DNA of 64,000 nt from Camarhynchus parvulus. Lineage: Eukaryota > Chordata > Aves > Passeriformes > Thraupidae. The translations under genes were made by a program, and so were the position numbers. The stretch spans positions 9,085,024 through 9,149,023 of the forward strand of contig NC_044576.1 of assembly GCF_901933205.1 (NCBI RefSeq), given 5' to 3'. Positions 1-12,100 of the stretch are shown piece by piece (within the stretch, counting starts at the first letter, position 1; each line of letters opens with the position of its first letter). Under the pieces are notes generated by a model. It did not search any database, had not been told where the DNA came from, and saw only the letters and a program-made list of their open reading frames with translations.

Positions 1-192
1 GTAACAGCAGTTAGTTATAATTTTAATCATTTTATCATTTTGTAGCAAGAGGTGTACTAATATACACATAACAAGGACCTTGATTTCCAAGAAAATTGCT
101 TATACATCCTACTAGATTTTACATTGTACAGACTTCAGTATGTTCTGTGATGTTAAGCATGTTTATTATGCTTCCCGAGAAAATGTGATGTA

Positions 193-236
193 CAGTAGTC
201 ATCCTTTTCAAGGATCCTTTTCAAGGATGACTACTG
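193..236. repeat. Imperfect palindrome with 14-bp perfect arms
   Basis: The arm CAGTAGTCATCCTT at 193-206 is the exact reverse complement of AAGGATGACTACTG at 223-236. The 16-base spacer contains AAGGATCCTT, itself a palindrome, so the sequence can also be read as two overlapping copies of a CCTTTTCAAGGAT unit. It could form a hairpin or cruciform. No function is indicated. Confidence 0.8.
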
Positions 237-640
237 CCCTTCTAGTACGCCTGCAAATCTATTTAGGGAAGTTCGTGTCACTATTTTCTGAGCTTCTTCT
301 GCAGTGATCCTAAATGGTAGTACCTACATGTGCCCTTGCTACTAACGAGCACGAGGTATTCAAAGTCTCAAAAAAACCCTCAACAGTTGCCATAGCAACA
401 GTTCAAAGCAAAACACTTGGTAAACTACTCCTTCTGTTCTAAGTATTTTGTAAATCTTAGTAAGTCTCTCGAGTTCCCCAGAACCTGGAACACATTTGCA
501 TCTCAGCCTAAATTATTAATATCTAACCAAGGGTTTTGTCCTGCTTTGACTTCAGTGTTTTCTTCTGGTTGTCATGTTCTTGTGAACTTTGGAAGTAATT
601 TGGGTCCTTTACAGATGGCAATTTCTGTTAATATTGCGCA

Positions 641-704
641 TTTGTTCTGCTCACCTCTATTTGCAAAGTGCTTTTGTTCTGCTCACCTCTATTTGCAAAG
701 TGCT
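641..704. repeat. Perfect 32-bp tandem duplication (two copies)
   Basis: The 32-base unit at 641-672 is repeated without a mismatch at 673-704. The identity implies a recent duplication or a fixed replication slip. It lies in GLUD1 intron 1. Confidence 0.9.
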
Positions 705-2543
705 TGTTCATCAAAAGAAACGTTCCAGAGCAGCAGCTATCCTACACTAGCCATACACAGTCAGCAACACAGATGTCATCATCTCCTCTGGAAGTTCCTA
801 GGACTGACTACAGGCATGTTAATCTCCCAGTTAGCAGCACTGGATTCTGCAGCAGCTCTGTGGGTCAGCAGCTTGCCTGACCCAGTCCACAGGCTGAAGG
901 AGCTTCAGTATAGATGTTCACCTATGGATTCTGCAAAATCCATAAATCAGCCCCAGCACTTACTGCAGTGCCTTAGTTCCTTAATGTTTTAACTCTGGAT
1001 TATGTATATTTTCATGTTTGGTTAGTTAAACAAGTGCAATTGTGACTGTACTACCATCAAACTCAGTATTCACTGACACTTGACTCAGTAGGGACATATC
1101 ATCTAAGCAATTCTTAAACTCTTTCAGAACACACACATTTTTCTAGACTCAGAAAAACAATCCAACCTTCCCAAGAAGGAAACTGCTGAGCCTTATTTAA
1201 CCATTTGAAAAGTGTGGTAAACAGCTCAGTGACCAATTTGTAATTATTGAAGACAAAGAAATTCCAGATAAACCTAACAAAGCAAGATGAGTAATTCAGT
1301 ACTGGAAAACAAGAACACTGTACACCAATCAGCAACAAGAACCACTAATTCCTAAATTCAATTCACTAACTGCCAAGAGGGGAGATAAAAATATTTATCT
1401 CTTCCTACACAGCAGTAGCCAGCTACAAAGCTGGGGCAGGACAGACATTCCCCTATAGAGACACCCCCCCATTCTGCTTTAAGCACTAGTATGTATAAAA
1501 TGACTGTAAAGTATTCAGCCAGCCAGAATACTTCAGTATACCACTTATTGTATGTTTTTAAGAAGCTGCACTTGAAATATGCTTGAACATATACATTTAT
1601 TTCAGTCCATATTGAGAAAAGCCAAGAATTTTCTCTATTCAAGAACTACCTCTGGTGCACTGATAAGACTTGGTGTATTAAATGTGAATATGGCAAATCT
1701 AGTGCACCACCAGGCAAGGAAATAGGACATGAATTTATGCACTTGGAATCTGGCTGTGAAGTAAAGTCTCTCACCTACAGAACTACCTCAGCCCCACCTA
1801 AAGGATTAGATCACTCATTAAAGTGCACTCAACAGGGTAGTAAGAAGGACAGAAACAGGGAGATACAGTAAACTGCTTCCACATAGATATTATTATTACC
1901 ATGTGCAGGGGGGTGTGTGCAGAGGAGGAAATAACACACAAGTTGGCCCTGGCTGGTCCAAATGCCATAGGAGCCACAAAACAAGAAGGCACCACAGTGC
2001 TGACATGAGGCAGGCAAATTCCATGCTCTTCCTAAGAGTCTAATTTCTAACAAGATGGAGCTGTTGCAATTCGTGCAACAAAAAAGTGTTTGCTAGGATC
2101 ACCCAGAGAACAGGAGGGAGACTATCACACAGGAGATTCCTCTCCCCTACACGTGTTTATGCAGAAAGCCCAATGCTGAGAGAGGTATGATCTCTCTATA
2201 AATAGACAAAGAGCCAACAGCAGCAAGGGAAAACAACTATTTAAGATCAAGGACAAAGCTGGCTACTGCAGCAACGGTATGAGCTGATTATATGAAAAAG
2301 CTGAGACTAAAAAGATTCACAGCCAAAAGAGCAAGGCGTAGCCTCTTACAAGAATATCAAAGGTAAAAACAAAAACCTGATATGGTTCACATTATAACTA
2401 GCATATTAAAAGACAGTAAAAGACAAGACACACATTCCTTTCCTTATTTTTTCATTTGCAATTTAAATTATATCCACTATTGCACTAATTGTGAAGTTAG
2501 ATAAGCTACAACAAGAGAATAGAAACCTTTGAAAATTGGTCAA

Positions 2544-2594
2544 AGGTTGGACTCAAATCTTAGAGGTATTTTCCAGTCTTTATGATTCTATGAA
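2544..2594 (+). mobile_element. CR1 LINE 3' tail, plus orientation
   Basis: The stretch AGGTTGGACTCAAATCTTAG, then AGGTATTTTCCAGTCTTTAT and GATTCTATGA matches the conserved 3' end of avian CR1 elements (ggttggactcgatgatct, aggtcttttccaac, then the ATTCTATG octamer). Only about 50 bases are recognisable, so this is a 5'-truncated, diverged copy. The family assignment rests on the remembered consensus. Confidence 0.75.
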
Positions 2595-5500
2595 AGTAAG
2601 GCACTCATATAAGCTTTAGCTGTAACACTGAAGTGTTATCACAACTAGGCTAAAAACGCTTTTTCCCACAAAACCCCTCTCCTGCTCCTTTGGAGTTAGA
2701 TCAGTTTCCAAGGTTTATTTCAGGTTACAGATGGTCCATGTTATAGTTCCATCTGTTGCATGGTCCATAGGGTACATTTCCATGTCTTACTCAAAAGACC
2801 CTGGGCCAAAAGCAAAGCTCTTAACTTTCACCCATGCATGATTTAAAAAAATCAAAGCCACTAATTCAACCCCAAGATAAACAGCTCTGCTGGTTCCAAG
2901 ACACCTTATAGCACTACTCCTTTCCCTCTTAGAAAAGAAATAAATAATGGTGAGACAGCACATGTACTGGTCCAAGTCCTGCATGTACAGGTTTTTCTTT
3001 TGCAAGTAAGGTTTCCATCATCAGGTATGTACACGGTTTAAACCAGAATAATGTCTGCAACAGAGAGTATTTTGTGTCTGGGCACTGAGATCTGTGCCAG
3101 CCTTGGATTTCTGCAACTGGAAAACTGCGGCAAGGCTGGCATGAATAAAAGTCACCTCATGCAGTAAGAAACTCATTAATATGAACTCATAAGCCAAGTG
3201 AGAAGGATAAATCCTGATAGGCAGAATAAATGCAGCCAAGAGCAGACAACAGGAAAGTTTTGTAGTGCAGAATAGCTCCTTCCACTAACCAGCCAAGGCA
3301 GCACCACACAGGAAATCAAATTCATTCACCTCCAAGTCAACTGAACAAATAAAGCAAGACTCATTGTCTTCACATAAAAGAGTGAACTCAGAAGCAATGT
3401 TTGACAAAGCTTTCAAAATTCCTCTGTAAATGAAAGTTATACTAAATCTACTCCAGAACTAAGGATGGTTTTAAAGCCTTTCTGAACTGAGGAAGCAGCT
3501 GGTTACAACAATTTGGGTGAGCACAAACAAGTTAAGCTGTTTCTGGCTCTGATTGATTTGGTTTCATTTATAACAGACCTGTTGGACAGTTGGTTAACGT
3601 GGAAAGGCTTGAAAAAGTTTTGAAACTACTTAGCATTATTTGCATAATAAATGCTGCCTAACAAACACAGAATCGCTTCCATACAATTAAACAGGTAAAA
3701 ATTCAATAAGTCCATTTTGTTTTCTGAAACTGACCAATTAATGATAAATAGCCATCAGCAACCACATACAAAGTAGCTTAACCAGTTCTACACCTTTCAC
3801 AGAATCTGCTGAAATTATTTAGAAGTTATTATTTTAAGTAGGAACTGCCAGAGTAGTTTCCAACAAAGTCATCTGTATTCAGACATCTCATTTCCTGTAC
3901 CCTACTTGCTTTGTTTTACTTCTTTAGGCAGCTGTCAGTGCAGTGAACACAGCAGCTGTGGTTTCCTGTTAGTACTGGCCACTGGCATGCAAGTCACCAC
4001 ATCAGCAAAGGAAAGAGTGATGTGACCCACATCATTACTCCACCTACCAGGCAGCATCAGTCCACTTGTATAAATACATTTGGAGCATAAGCAACCTGAG
4101 TTCCAACACATGAGAAAACTGCTTATTCCATATCCTCAGTGCGCTGAGGAGGCATCTAAGTGATTTTTCCTTTGTAGTAAACAGTTACATTGCAGAAAAT
4201 GGAGTCCTTAAAACCTGGATTTGCATGCTGGACATACTGCAAGATCTACCACTTAAATGGGGATATTCATGCCAGTTCTGTAAAGATTCCCAAAGCACAG
4301 CAGAGAAGCACTGGTAAGGAAAAGAATCACCAACTTCTCTCAACTTGGAAAAGTTTGCAACCCCCAAAGCAGAATTAAGGATTAACTTCTACAACAATTA
4401 AATAGGTAAGCACCACAAGATTCAACAAGAAGTGTTATTTCTGGGTTCTCTCAATAAGGTGGAAAACCACCAAAAGTTGTAAACTGAAAAGACAGCATGT
4501 TTCAGTACCTTACGCTTCTTTTCCAGAAAAGCACTTTTCTTCACCTGATGAAGAATCACTTGCACTGCTATGTAGTGACAGCTACATCCAACACAACCAA
4601 GCTGACTTGTGTTCTTACATGTGCTTTGAGGGGAGAGAGTAAAATAGGAAAAGCCTTTAAATAGCTTCCCATTTTTATTAACAATGCTTTTAATTGTTAG
4701 AATTAGGGTATTAAGAGCATTGTACTTCCTCAACAGAAATACGACAGTCAAGTTTCTCACCAAAGTGTTGAAGTTTGCCTACAAAAAATGTAAGACTGAT
4801 CTTGGATTTGCCCTCATGCAGCTGTGTCAGGCTACAGTCATCCATCCACTCACACATCCAGGAACTGTATTTTCAAAGCAGTCTTCTCACGGCATTCACT
4901 CTACTGAGGTGTTTCTACTTGGCAGGCAAAAGAGAAGCCAGCACAGAATAGGTATGGAAGGACTACTAGTCAAGGAACTGCTGGTTTATACCAGCAGGTA
5001 TCATTTGCATGCACATGTGAGATTTATAAAGATAAACCTTGCATTTAGATTCTAGCAGTTTTCACATTTGGGTTGGATCACTAAATGGGGATTGAGGTTT
5101 CACTCCAGAAGAGAATGAGCAGGCAAAGCAATTGAAGATACCTCTGACAGAAGGAACATCATCTAAATGTTATACTGTTAACTACAAACGTTTAGTAGAA
5201 ATAAGAAGGTGCTGCTAAAGTGCATATAACTAAAATGTTTATTTAGACTATTTTTGAGTAATTAAGCTGCCTCCAAGTTTAGGGCATTTAAATCAAGATT
5301 TTAAAATTTGATTTACAGCATAAATTCTTCATTAGTTCATGGTTAAATCTGTAAATGCCCTTATAAACAGAAAGGCATACAGAAGTAACATACAACCACT
5401 AATGAAGTATTTTGGTATGAATGCACTGAAAAAATTAGGAACAATTAAAGGAGAACAGCCTTTAAAAGACCTAAAAGCTTTTGTACTCCTACATTTCCTA

Positions 5501-8074
5501 CTTGAATCTTAAAGTGTACTTTGATCATTTGCTTAATCTGCATACAGAACAGTACTTAATATTCTCTAACCATCATCTCTTATCCTTCAGTTTATGTAAA
5601 CATCAAGAAATATAAGAGATAAGCTTTTAAAGCACAATGCTCCCTGAAAGAACAATAGACATGACGAAGCATCCCCACTTACTTGCAATCACCTAGCAGT
5701 AACTAAACACCATTTCTTTCTTAGCACCAAATACACACACAGACCAAAAAAAAAAGGCAGAATGGGTAACCTTGCTTTACCAAATTTTACTTTTCAGGAA
5801 GCACAAAGTTAAAGGTCATAATTCTGCATGTGAAAAGATGTGCTGTGCTCCTCCCAATGTCTTTGCAAGCCTTCCACTTGTCAACTCACCCCTTCTTTTA
5901 GAAGGCGGCCTTATGTCCCTTGCTGTTCCTTGATGGTGCGAGTTACTTGCATTGGACTCTGGGGTCCACAGTGTGTGGGACACTCACTTCAGCAAGTTTC
6001 CCCATTTCATTCTGTTATATGGAGTTTGGAGTTGTGTTTCATTGGACTTTGTGCTTTTGTTCCTGTGGACTGCACTAGGATTCTAGCTCAAAAATTCCTT
6101 TTGGACAAAAGCTCAAGTTGTTGCTGCATTTCAGGTGGATCAAATGCACTATAAATGCAGAAATATCTCTACCACTCCTTTATCTTTAAAGTAGAAATGT
6201 TCTACTTCCTCACACCTTTTTCATATCGGGTTTCAAGCAATTGATCTTTGCTTATCATGCCTCCCATTTAAATTTACTACCAATTCAGATCTGCCACCTG
6301 ATAGTGAGCAAATTCCTAGAGAGCAGTAGAAGGTGAAATCCATTTATGATCTCTGTGCTTAAGAATGGAAAGGAAATATTATTTGCAATTCCTTCCCTAA
6401 ATTCAGAGGGGGTGGGGAGCAGCACAAGAAGAAAACGACAAACTGCTGAGACTTCCTACTTTCATGAGCTGTCATTTTCAATTGCCTGTAAGTGCTCCAG
6501 TGTTTGCTTCAGTGTGAGTGCAGACAGGCATAACAAATGCCACTGAAAATCAAGAAATTCTGGTGAGGATTTAGAAATGTAGGTATCAGAACAGTGTCCA
6601 ATGACCCAGTTGGTGGGGTTTGTTTATGTCCAATGCATTTTATAATTATTTGTTTTAAACATTAGTTCCTTCACTTATGAACAGTACTAATGTGAAATAT
6701 CAGAAGGTATCATATATTAATATTATTTTAGTACTTCATTTGTCATTGGACTGCATTTTGTTATGCAAGCAGGATCTTAAGAGTAACACAGACTGTACAG
6801 CAAAGGACTTTTTGTAAGCAGAAGCAAAGAGTAACTTAACTGAGACAGAAATACAACAGCAGTGTGATATCCATCAGTATTTTAAAAGAAATTATAGCAA
6901 TGGTATAGAACAGTAGATTCACACAGAGTAAACTTCAGCCACGCCCATGCTGGCTGGAGTCTCCTGCTAATTCTTGCTTCAAGTAAACAACCAAAAGTTG
7001 AGTTAGCCTCTTCTGAGCATGTTACAGGACACTCACTAGATATTTGATTTTGGAACGTTAAGAATCACATTAACAGGACACACTATTTGTGCTGCAGAGA
7101 GAAATCCTCATGTCATACATATACCAGCTGAACTGATTCTCACAAACACATTCACCTAAGAACACCCTTCCTAATCTAGTCTTGAAGATGGAGGACTTAA
7201 TGTACAAGAAATTGCTTGGTTTCTGTAACCGTCATTATTTACTATAAAGCTGATGTACACTGAAAAAAAAATACATGTGTTTACAGACTACAGAAGCTCT
7301 GGTTTGAGTCAAAGATCTGACATGGTTTCCAATACTCAGATGTCCACAAAGATCAGAGCTCTTGAGTAAGTTATGCTGAAGGACATCTGTATTTGTTTTT
7401 CAAGGAAATGCCATCTGTCCCAGACTAAAAGGGAGTCTGATTCCTCTGAGACCACGGCCGATCCCATGAGAGCCCAGCTCTGCTCAGCTCCTGCGGGATG
7501 CACCCTCCGGGTCCCTCAGCATGTTTCACCTACCTAGAGCTAGCCACCTCCAGAAAAATCACTTCTGTCTAACTATGTATCCAGCCGGTAACTGGAAACA
7601 CAGTTAACTTGTTATTTATCTCTAGGGATGTTTTCTGTGCGAGCACAAGCTTTTCGGCAACACAGCCGGCTGAGTGACAGCGGCTCGACTCGAGCAGGCA
7701 CTTCTAGCATGGAGCTCCCCGCTTTCCCTACAAACACCATCGAGGTCTGAGTTAAAATCAGGCGGGGATCTCTTCGCCATGCCTAGGGCCACACCGGCGG
7801 TGGGAGCGGCGAAGGCCCGACCGGCGGCCGTGACACCCGGCCCGGGGGCTGGCCTGGGGGTCGCCCGCGGGGCCGGGACAGCGGAGCGCCGGAGGAACCG
7901 CCCTGCGCCTGCCCCTCCTCGGGTATCGGATACCACGGGTGGCACAGCGAGGCAGCCGCCTGCCCTGGCTGGCCGGGCGGGCACAGGCGCGGCGGGACAG
8001 GGGGGGCTGGTCGGGGGCACGGCGGGGCGGGGCGGCCCGGCCCTCCGCGGGCCCGGCGAGGCGGCGGCTCTCAC

Positions 8075-8509
8075 CTCCCTTGCAGGGCGTGCGGTGCTGG
8101 CTGTGCTGCGCCCGGTAGCCCTCGATCACCTCCCACTCGCCATTGTCGCGCTTGATGGGGAAGGAAACGCTGAGCACATGGTTGCAGGGCTTGATGATGC
8201 GGAGGATGCCGCGGACGCGGTGGCGCCGCTCCTCCATGCCCTCGCGGGTGCGCAGCCCCTCCACCAGCTTGTCCTCCACGATGCTGGCACCACGATCGAA
8301 GAACCCCTCCACCATCTTGAAGAAGTTGGGGTCGTCCTCTTTCTTCGCCGCCTCGCAGTAGTGCCGCCGCGGACACCGGCCGCCGCCCCACGCCGCCGCC
8401 ACTACTGCCCCTCCGGCCGCCGCCGCCGCCGGCCCGCCCGGCTCCGAGCCCGCCAGCACCGAGCCGGCGGCCAGGCGGGACGCCAGCAGCTCCCCAAGTA
8501 GCGGTACAT
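8075..8509 (-). CDS. GLUD1: Glutamate dehydrogenase 1, mitochondrial: coding exon 1 (partial gene, apparent frameshift)
   Basis: GLUD1 converts glutamate to 2-oxoglutarate and ammonia in the mitochondrial matrix. The minus strand starts with ATG at 8509 encoding MYRYLG, the known N-terminus of the precursor, followed by an Ala/Arg/Gly-rich transit peptide and then mature-protein sequence with [35 protein letters not shown] and [14 protein letters not shown], nearly identical to vertebrate GLUD1. The exon ends at 8075 before a GTGAG donor, in phase 1. The start ATG and the mature sequence are in different frames: one G appears to be missing in the GGGG run at 8492-8495, and literal translation stops at 8402 after 35 residues. 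No in-frame ATG precedes the FFKM methionine. I did not find exon 2 or later exons in 1-8074, so the rest of the gene lies left of the window. Identity is very secure. The frameshift is probably a sequence error. Confidence 0.95.
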
Positions 8510-8739
8510 GGCGGCGGCCGCCAGAAGCGAGATCGGAGCGGGGCTGCCGCTGTCACAGGAGGGGCCGGGGCCGGGCGCCGCCGCCGCCGCCTTTAAACGC
8601 GGGCTGCAGGGGGCGGCGCGCCCGCGGGGTGCGGGGGGCGGGAGCTCTCCGCGCCTTCCGAGCACGCCTGCGCCCTGCGCCCCGCGCGCCCCCGGCGGGA
8701 TTCGCGGAGGGGAGGGGGCGCGGCGGGCGGGGCCGGGCC

Positions 8740-8751
8740 GCGCCTGCGCAG
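8740..8751. promoter_or_regulatory. NRF1-like binding site
   Basis: GCGCCTGCGCAG fits the palindromic NRF1 consensus (YGCGCAYGCGCR) with one change in each half-type position. NRF1 commonly drives nuclear genes for mitochondrial proteins, which suits GLUD1. The call rests on motif match only. Confidence 0.5.
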
Positions 8752-9069
8752 TGTGCGCCCGCCGCACCGCCCCTTCCCGTTCCTTTTCCGTGAGGCCGGG
8801 CCCGTCGCCCAACCCGCCGGGAGCGGGGCCCTGCGCCGGCTGGCTGCGCTGCGGAGGGCCCGGGCCGGGCTGCCTTCACGTGCCGCCCTCAGCTGCGTGA
8901 AAAACGGGGCCTCTCTTAGTGCGAGTGAGGGCGTGCTCATACGCAGCGCTCAGCGCTCCCGGGGAAAGGCGCCTGTGGGAGAACCCCGCTTTTCCACGGG
9001 TGTTTAAGTGACTGCCCTGCCGTGAGGGGACAGGTGCTTCGAGTAAGGGTGTTAACATGGCTGCTTTCA

Positions 9070-9112
9070 CAGAACCGTTAGATCACTGAGGTTGGAAAAG
9101 ACCTTGAGATTT
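9070..9112 (-). mobile_element. Short CR1 LINE remnant, minus orientation
   Basis: CACAGAACCGTTAGATCACT followed by GAGGTTGGAAAAGACCTTGA resembles the reverse complement of the CR1 3' end (cacagaatcat, ggttggaaaagaccttgaga). Similarity is lost after about 45 bases. It lies at the right edge of the CpG island. Confidence 0.6.
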
Positions 9113-12100
9113 ATCTACTTTGTCTGCTCGACTGGTTTTCGTTTTGCTGGCTCTTGGTCCATTCAAGTCCATTTTTTAAATGTAACTCGGGCAGCATCTC
9201 TTAAGAATATTGCTTTAAACTGTGTAAGGTCTGCTCTCAGAGCATGCGAGGCAGTATGCTGTACTATTGCACTGAATTTGTTTTAGAAGACTTAAGTGGC
9301 TTGTTCATTTTCCGTCGGTTTGGGCTGCTAATTGGAAAATACAGTGGGTATTTTTTTCCTTTTAGGCTTGTGGGAGACCAATGCCCCTAAGCCTGGAATA
9401 ACCAGGAAGTTGCTTTATCATTGTGGGAATCTCTCTAACCACTATGGGCTGTGCTACAAGGCTTGTGGGAAAGTAATTTAATTTTTGTGTGTATTTGTCA
9501 GCAGGGAGATTAGTCACAGATTCTTTAACTCACATAAATTCTTCAGGCAATTGGTGCTCTATTTTTATCTTGATTTAATGTTGCTCTCTGTTCTGAGAAT
9601 CTGAAGAAGTTCTGTTAAGGACCACTAATAAGGCTGGTTTTTATCTGTAATGAAGATGGTTTATAATTGTAGTCTAGAGAACAAAGATCCTTGATAGTGA
9701 TGTGGGGAAAAAATCAACAAAGGAGCTGATTCTTTGGCCGGTTTGTTCTTTGGATGTTCACATAGGGCTTCAGAAACAAGCTTACTGATTTGGTTTTCTG
9801 TCCATAGTATAGGTGGCTTATGGAAAACTTCTATTTTGGTGGTAATTTTTAGTTCACAGAACTGCAGTGTTCTCAGTGGTTGTATCAGCTTTGAGCTTCT
9901 ACTTGATTTCAGTCATCTGCATGTTCTCATTAGCTAGAGCTCATTTCTGTGCAAGTTCTTAAGTTTTGTAAATGCATAGGAAGGAAGGTGATGGGAGGTA
10001 TTGTGGCAATTAGTCCTTATCAGGTAATTATTTCCACCTTATTCTGTAGGTTGGAATATCATTGTAGGAACACAGAGGTTAAATGGAGAATGTGATTAGC
10101 CGGTTTGCTCAAGCATGTAGAAGTAGATGTTAAGGTTAATATGCTTAGCTCCTGTCCTGCTTTCAGCTGTGTTCTCTCTGCTTCACTCAACTATCAGCTG
10201 CTTGCAGTACCAGCCTGTTTGCAGCACACCTTTGTGGATGCATTTGAGGCTGAGCACGGGACATGACGATGTGGGAGCCACGTGGATCTCTCCAGAGGCT
10301 CAGTCACACAGCTGTAGTTGAAGCAATGCCTGTACCATACCTACCCTCCTTTCTAAACAAGACTGGAACTCAGCAAAATATTTAACAAGCTGTGTGTTGG
10401 ATGCTGAGAATAACTAAATCAGCATGTTCAATTTCTTCGTCTTTAAACATTGTAAGAGATAAGATAACTGGGGAGTTTTATTTGGCACATTTTTTTTAAC
10501 TGAAGTAATGTGTGCAGTTTACAGGCAGTTTACCAAACTCAGCAGGTCTATACCAAATTTCTGTTTGATTCAAGTCCATTCTGGAGGCAGGAGCTAGAAC
10601 ACTGTCTGTGTCCCCCATTCCAGAATTCTTGTGTGCGAGGCACTGAGCGGTTGAATCAAATCAATTTGCCAGAGGAAATGAAAAATGGCACACTTCAGAA
10701 TGAGTTCTAGCAGGCAGGAAAGTGGTAATTGCAATAACAAAAGAGGAACTGTGTCTTCTGTACTCTTATATACCATGTGGAGTGCCATCAGAAGATTCAC
10801 ATTTGAGTAGCCTCAGTAAAAACAAAATCGCTGGGGTGGACTTGAAAAGATAAAGAGTAAAAGATTTTTGTCCTCACAATCAGGAGTTTTCTCTAACTTC
10901 ATTAATTTCATATGAAGTTTTGGTCTTAGGACTACATCTGAAGAGAGAGAGAAAGTAGAGAAAACTCAATACCTGTGTGTTAGGAACTGTCTGTATTATT
11001 TATGGACTTTGCAGCAAGGTCATTTTCAACTGTGTGTACATGACAGGTATCAGTTTCTATTTAAAATCTGTGAAGTATAGCTCAGGGAGACAAACAACTT
11101 GATTATATTTCTTATAAGCTGTTTTTAAAATATCTTATATATAATTTTAACAGATTATTTTCATTATAGATAAGAACAATACTGAACACTGTGTTGTGGC
11201 TTCCTAAAGCAATCTACTGTTTTAAGGCGTGTATTAGCAATTTCATAGCAGGTGGAGTAATTTTCTGTGTCAGATTTTAAAATTTTATTGAGAAAAGGGA
11301 TCTAAGACAAGAATCAAATACTTCCTGCTTTAATGAATTTATTTTTTGAAGTACTATTTAGCTATTTGGGCTAAAACATTGCCAGGGTGTACTGGTGTTG
11401 AATTCCCTCAGAAACTGGAATAGCTATTCCCAGCTGACATCCCAGTCTTCTTGCCAGCTGAGCAGAGCAGATGAGAAGGAGCGGAGAAACTGCAAATCAG
11501 GGATCCTCCCAGGGCTCTGGATAACTCTGCCCTTGTCTGCCTGAGCCCTTCACATCCAGGGTAACCCAGGAGTTGCCTCCAGTGCAGAGTTTGAGCCTCT
11601 GTTAGCCAGCACACTCAGGAGGAGAGTTGATCTGTACAGAGGACCGATTCCTTTCTGAGGTAAACTGTCTTCTGGGAAGACAAATTGCTTTTGAAATAAA
11701 CTGCAGATGGAATTACAGTTGTTTCAGAAAATTTCATTTTAAGTTGTGAGCCATACCACATTATTGCACTTGACAGTGTAAGCAAAGTCCCTTTGCTTAA
11801 ATAATTGATTGAGATAAATTCCAAGTAAAAATTGAAGCAAGTTGCTTGTCTTTGAATTGCCTATATGAGCATTTATGTTTCCCTTCCTCATTGCACCAGA
11901 AACTGCAAAAATAAAAGCCCATTTTTCTTTTTTTTCTTGGGCTTATATGTTATGCTGTGCTGCTTTATGTAGACCTTGGTAGTGTAAATAAATAGGTGAG
12001 AGCTGGGGTTATTTTCTTACCCCAGACTGCTGCAGAAACTGTTCAGCCTCTGCAGAGTCAACAGGTCTCTGGACGGTTGCATAATAGTTGCTGGGTGAAT

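Larger units (their letters stand above)
1..8074 (-). other. GLUD1 intron 1 (left end outside window)
   Basis: This stretch lies downstream of GLUD1 exon 1 on the minus strand, beginning at its GTGAG donor. It is AT-rich and has no recognisable exon. I looked for the expected GLUD1 exon 2 residues (RYSTDVSVDEV and PFGGAKAGV type sequence) among the minus-strand reading frames and saw none. The contents I can name are a hairpin, a 32-bp tandem duplication and a CR1 tail, each listed separately. The remainder shows nothing I can assign. Confidence 0.7.
7760..9000. promoter_or_regulatory. CpG island, likely bidirectional GLUD1/SHLD2 promoter
   Basis: A sharp block of very high GC and dense CpG covers GLUD1 exon 1 and continues about 500 bases beyond its ATG. 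It holds many GC boxes (GGGCGGGG type), an NRF1-like motif GCGCCTGCGCAG at 8740-8751 and an E-box CACGTG at 8877-8882. There is no convincing TATA box. GLUD1 reads leftward from here and the next gene, SHLD2, reads rightward with no other CpG island before its coding start, so one shared promoter is the simplest reading. The same head-to-head arrangement is known in human 10q23. The transcription start sites cannot be fixed from sequence alone. Confidence 0.8.

Noticed and set aside
417..992. 191-codon plus-strand open frame, the longest at the left end
   Set aside because: It spans the 32-bp tandem duplication, has no recognisable domain or splice context, and lies in GLUD1 intron 1.
1..8074. 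GLUD1 exon 2 within the window
   Set aside because: I did not see the expected conserved residues on the minus strand; a translated search would settle it.
7622..8940. Many long overlapping frames on both strands in the CpG island
   Set aside because: GC-rich DNA has few stop codons; only the minus frame with the [16 protein letters not shown] sequence matches a protein (GLUD1).
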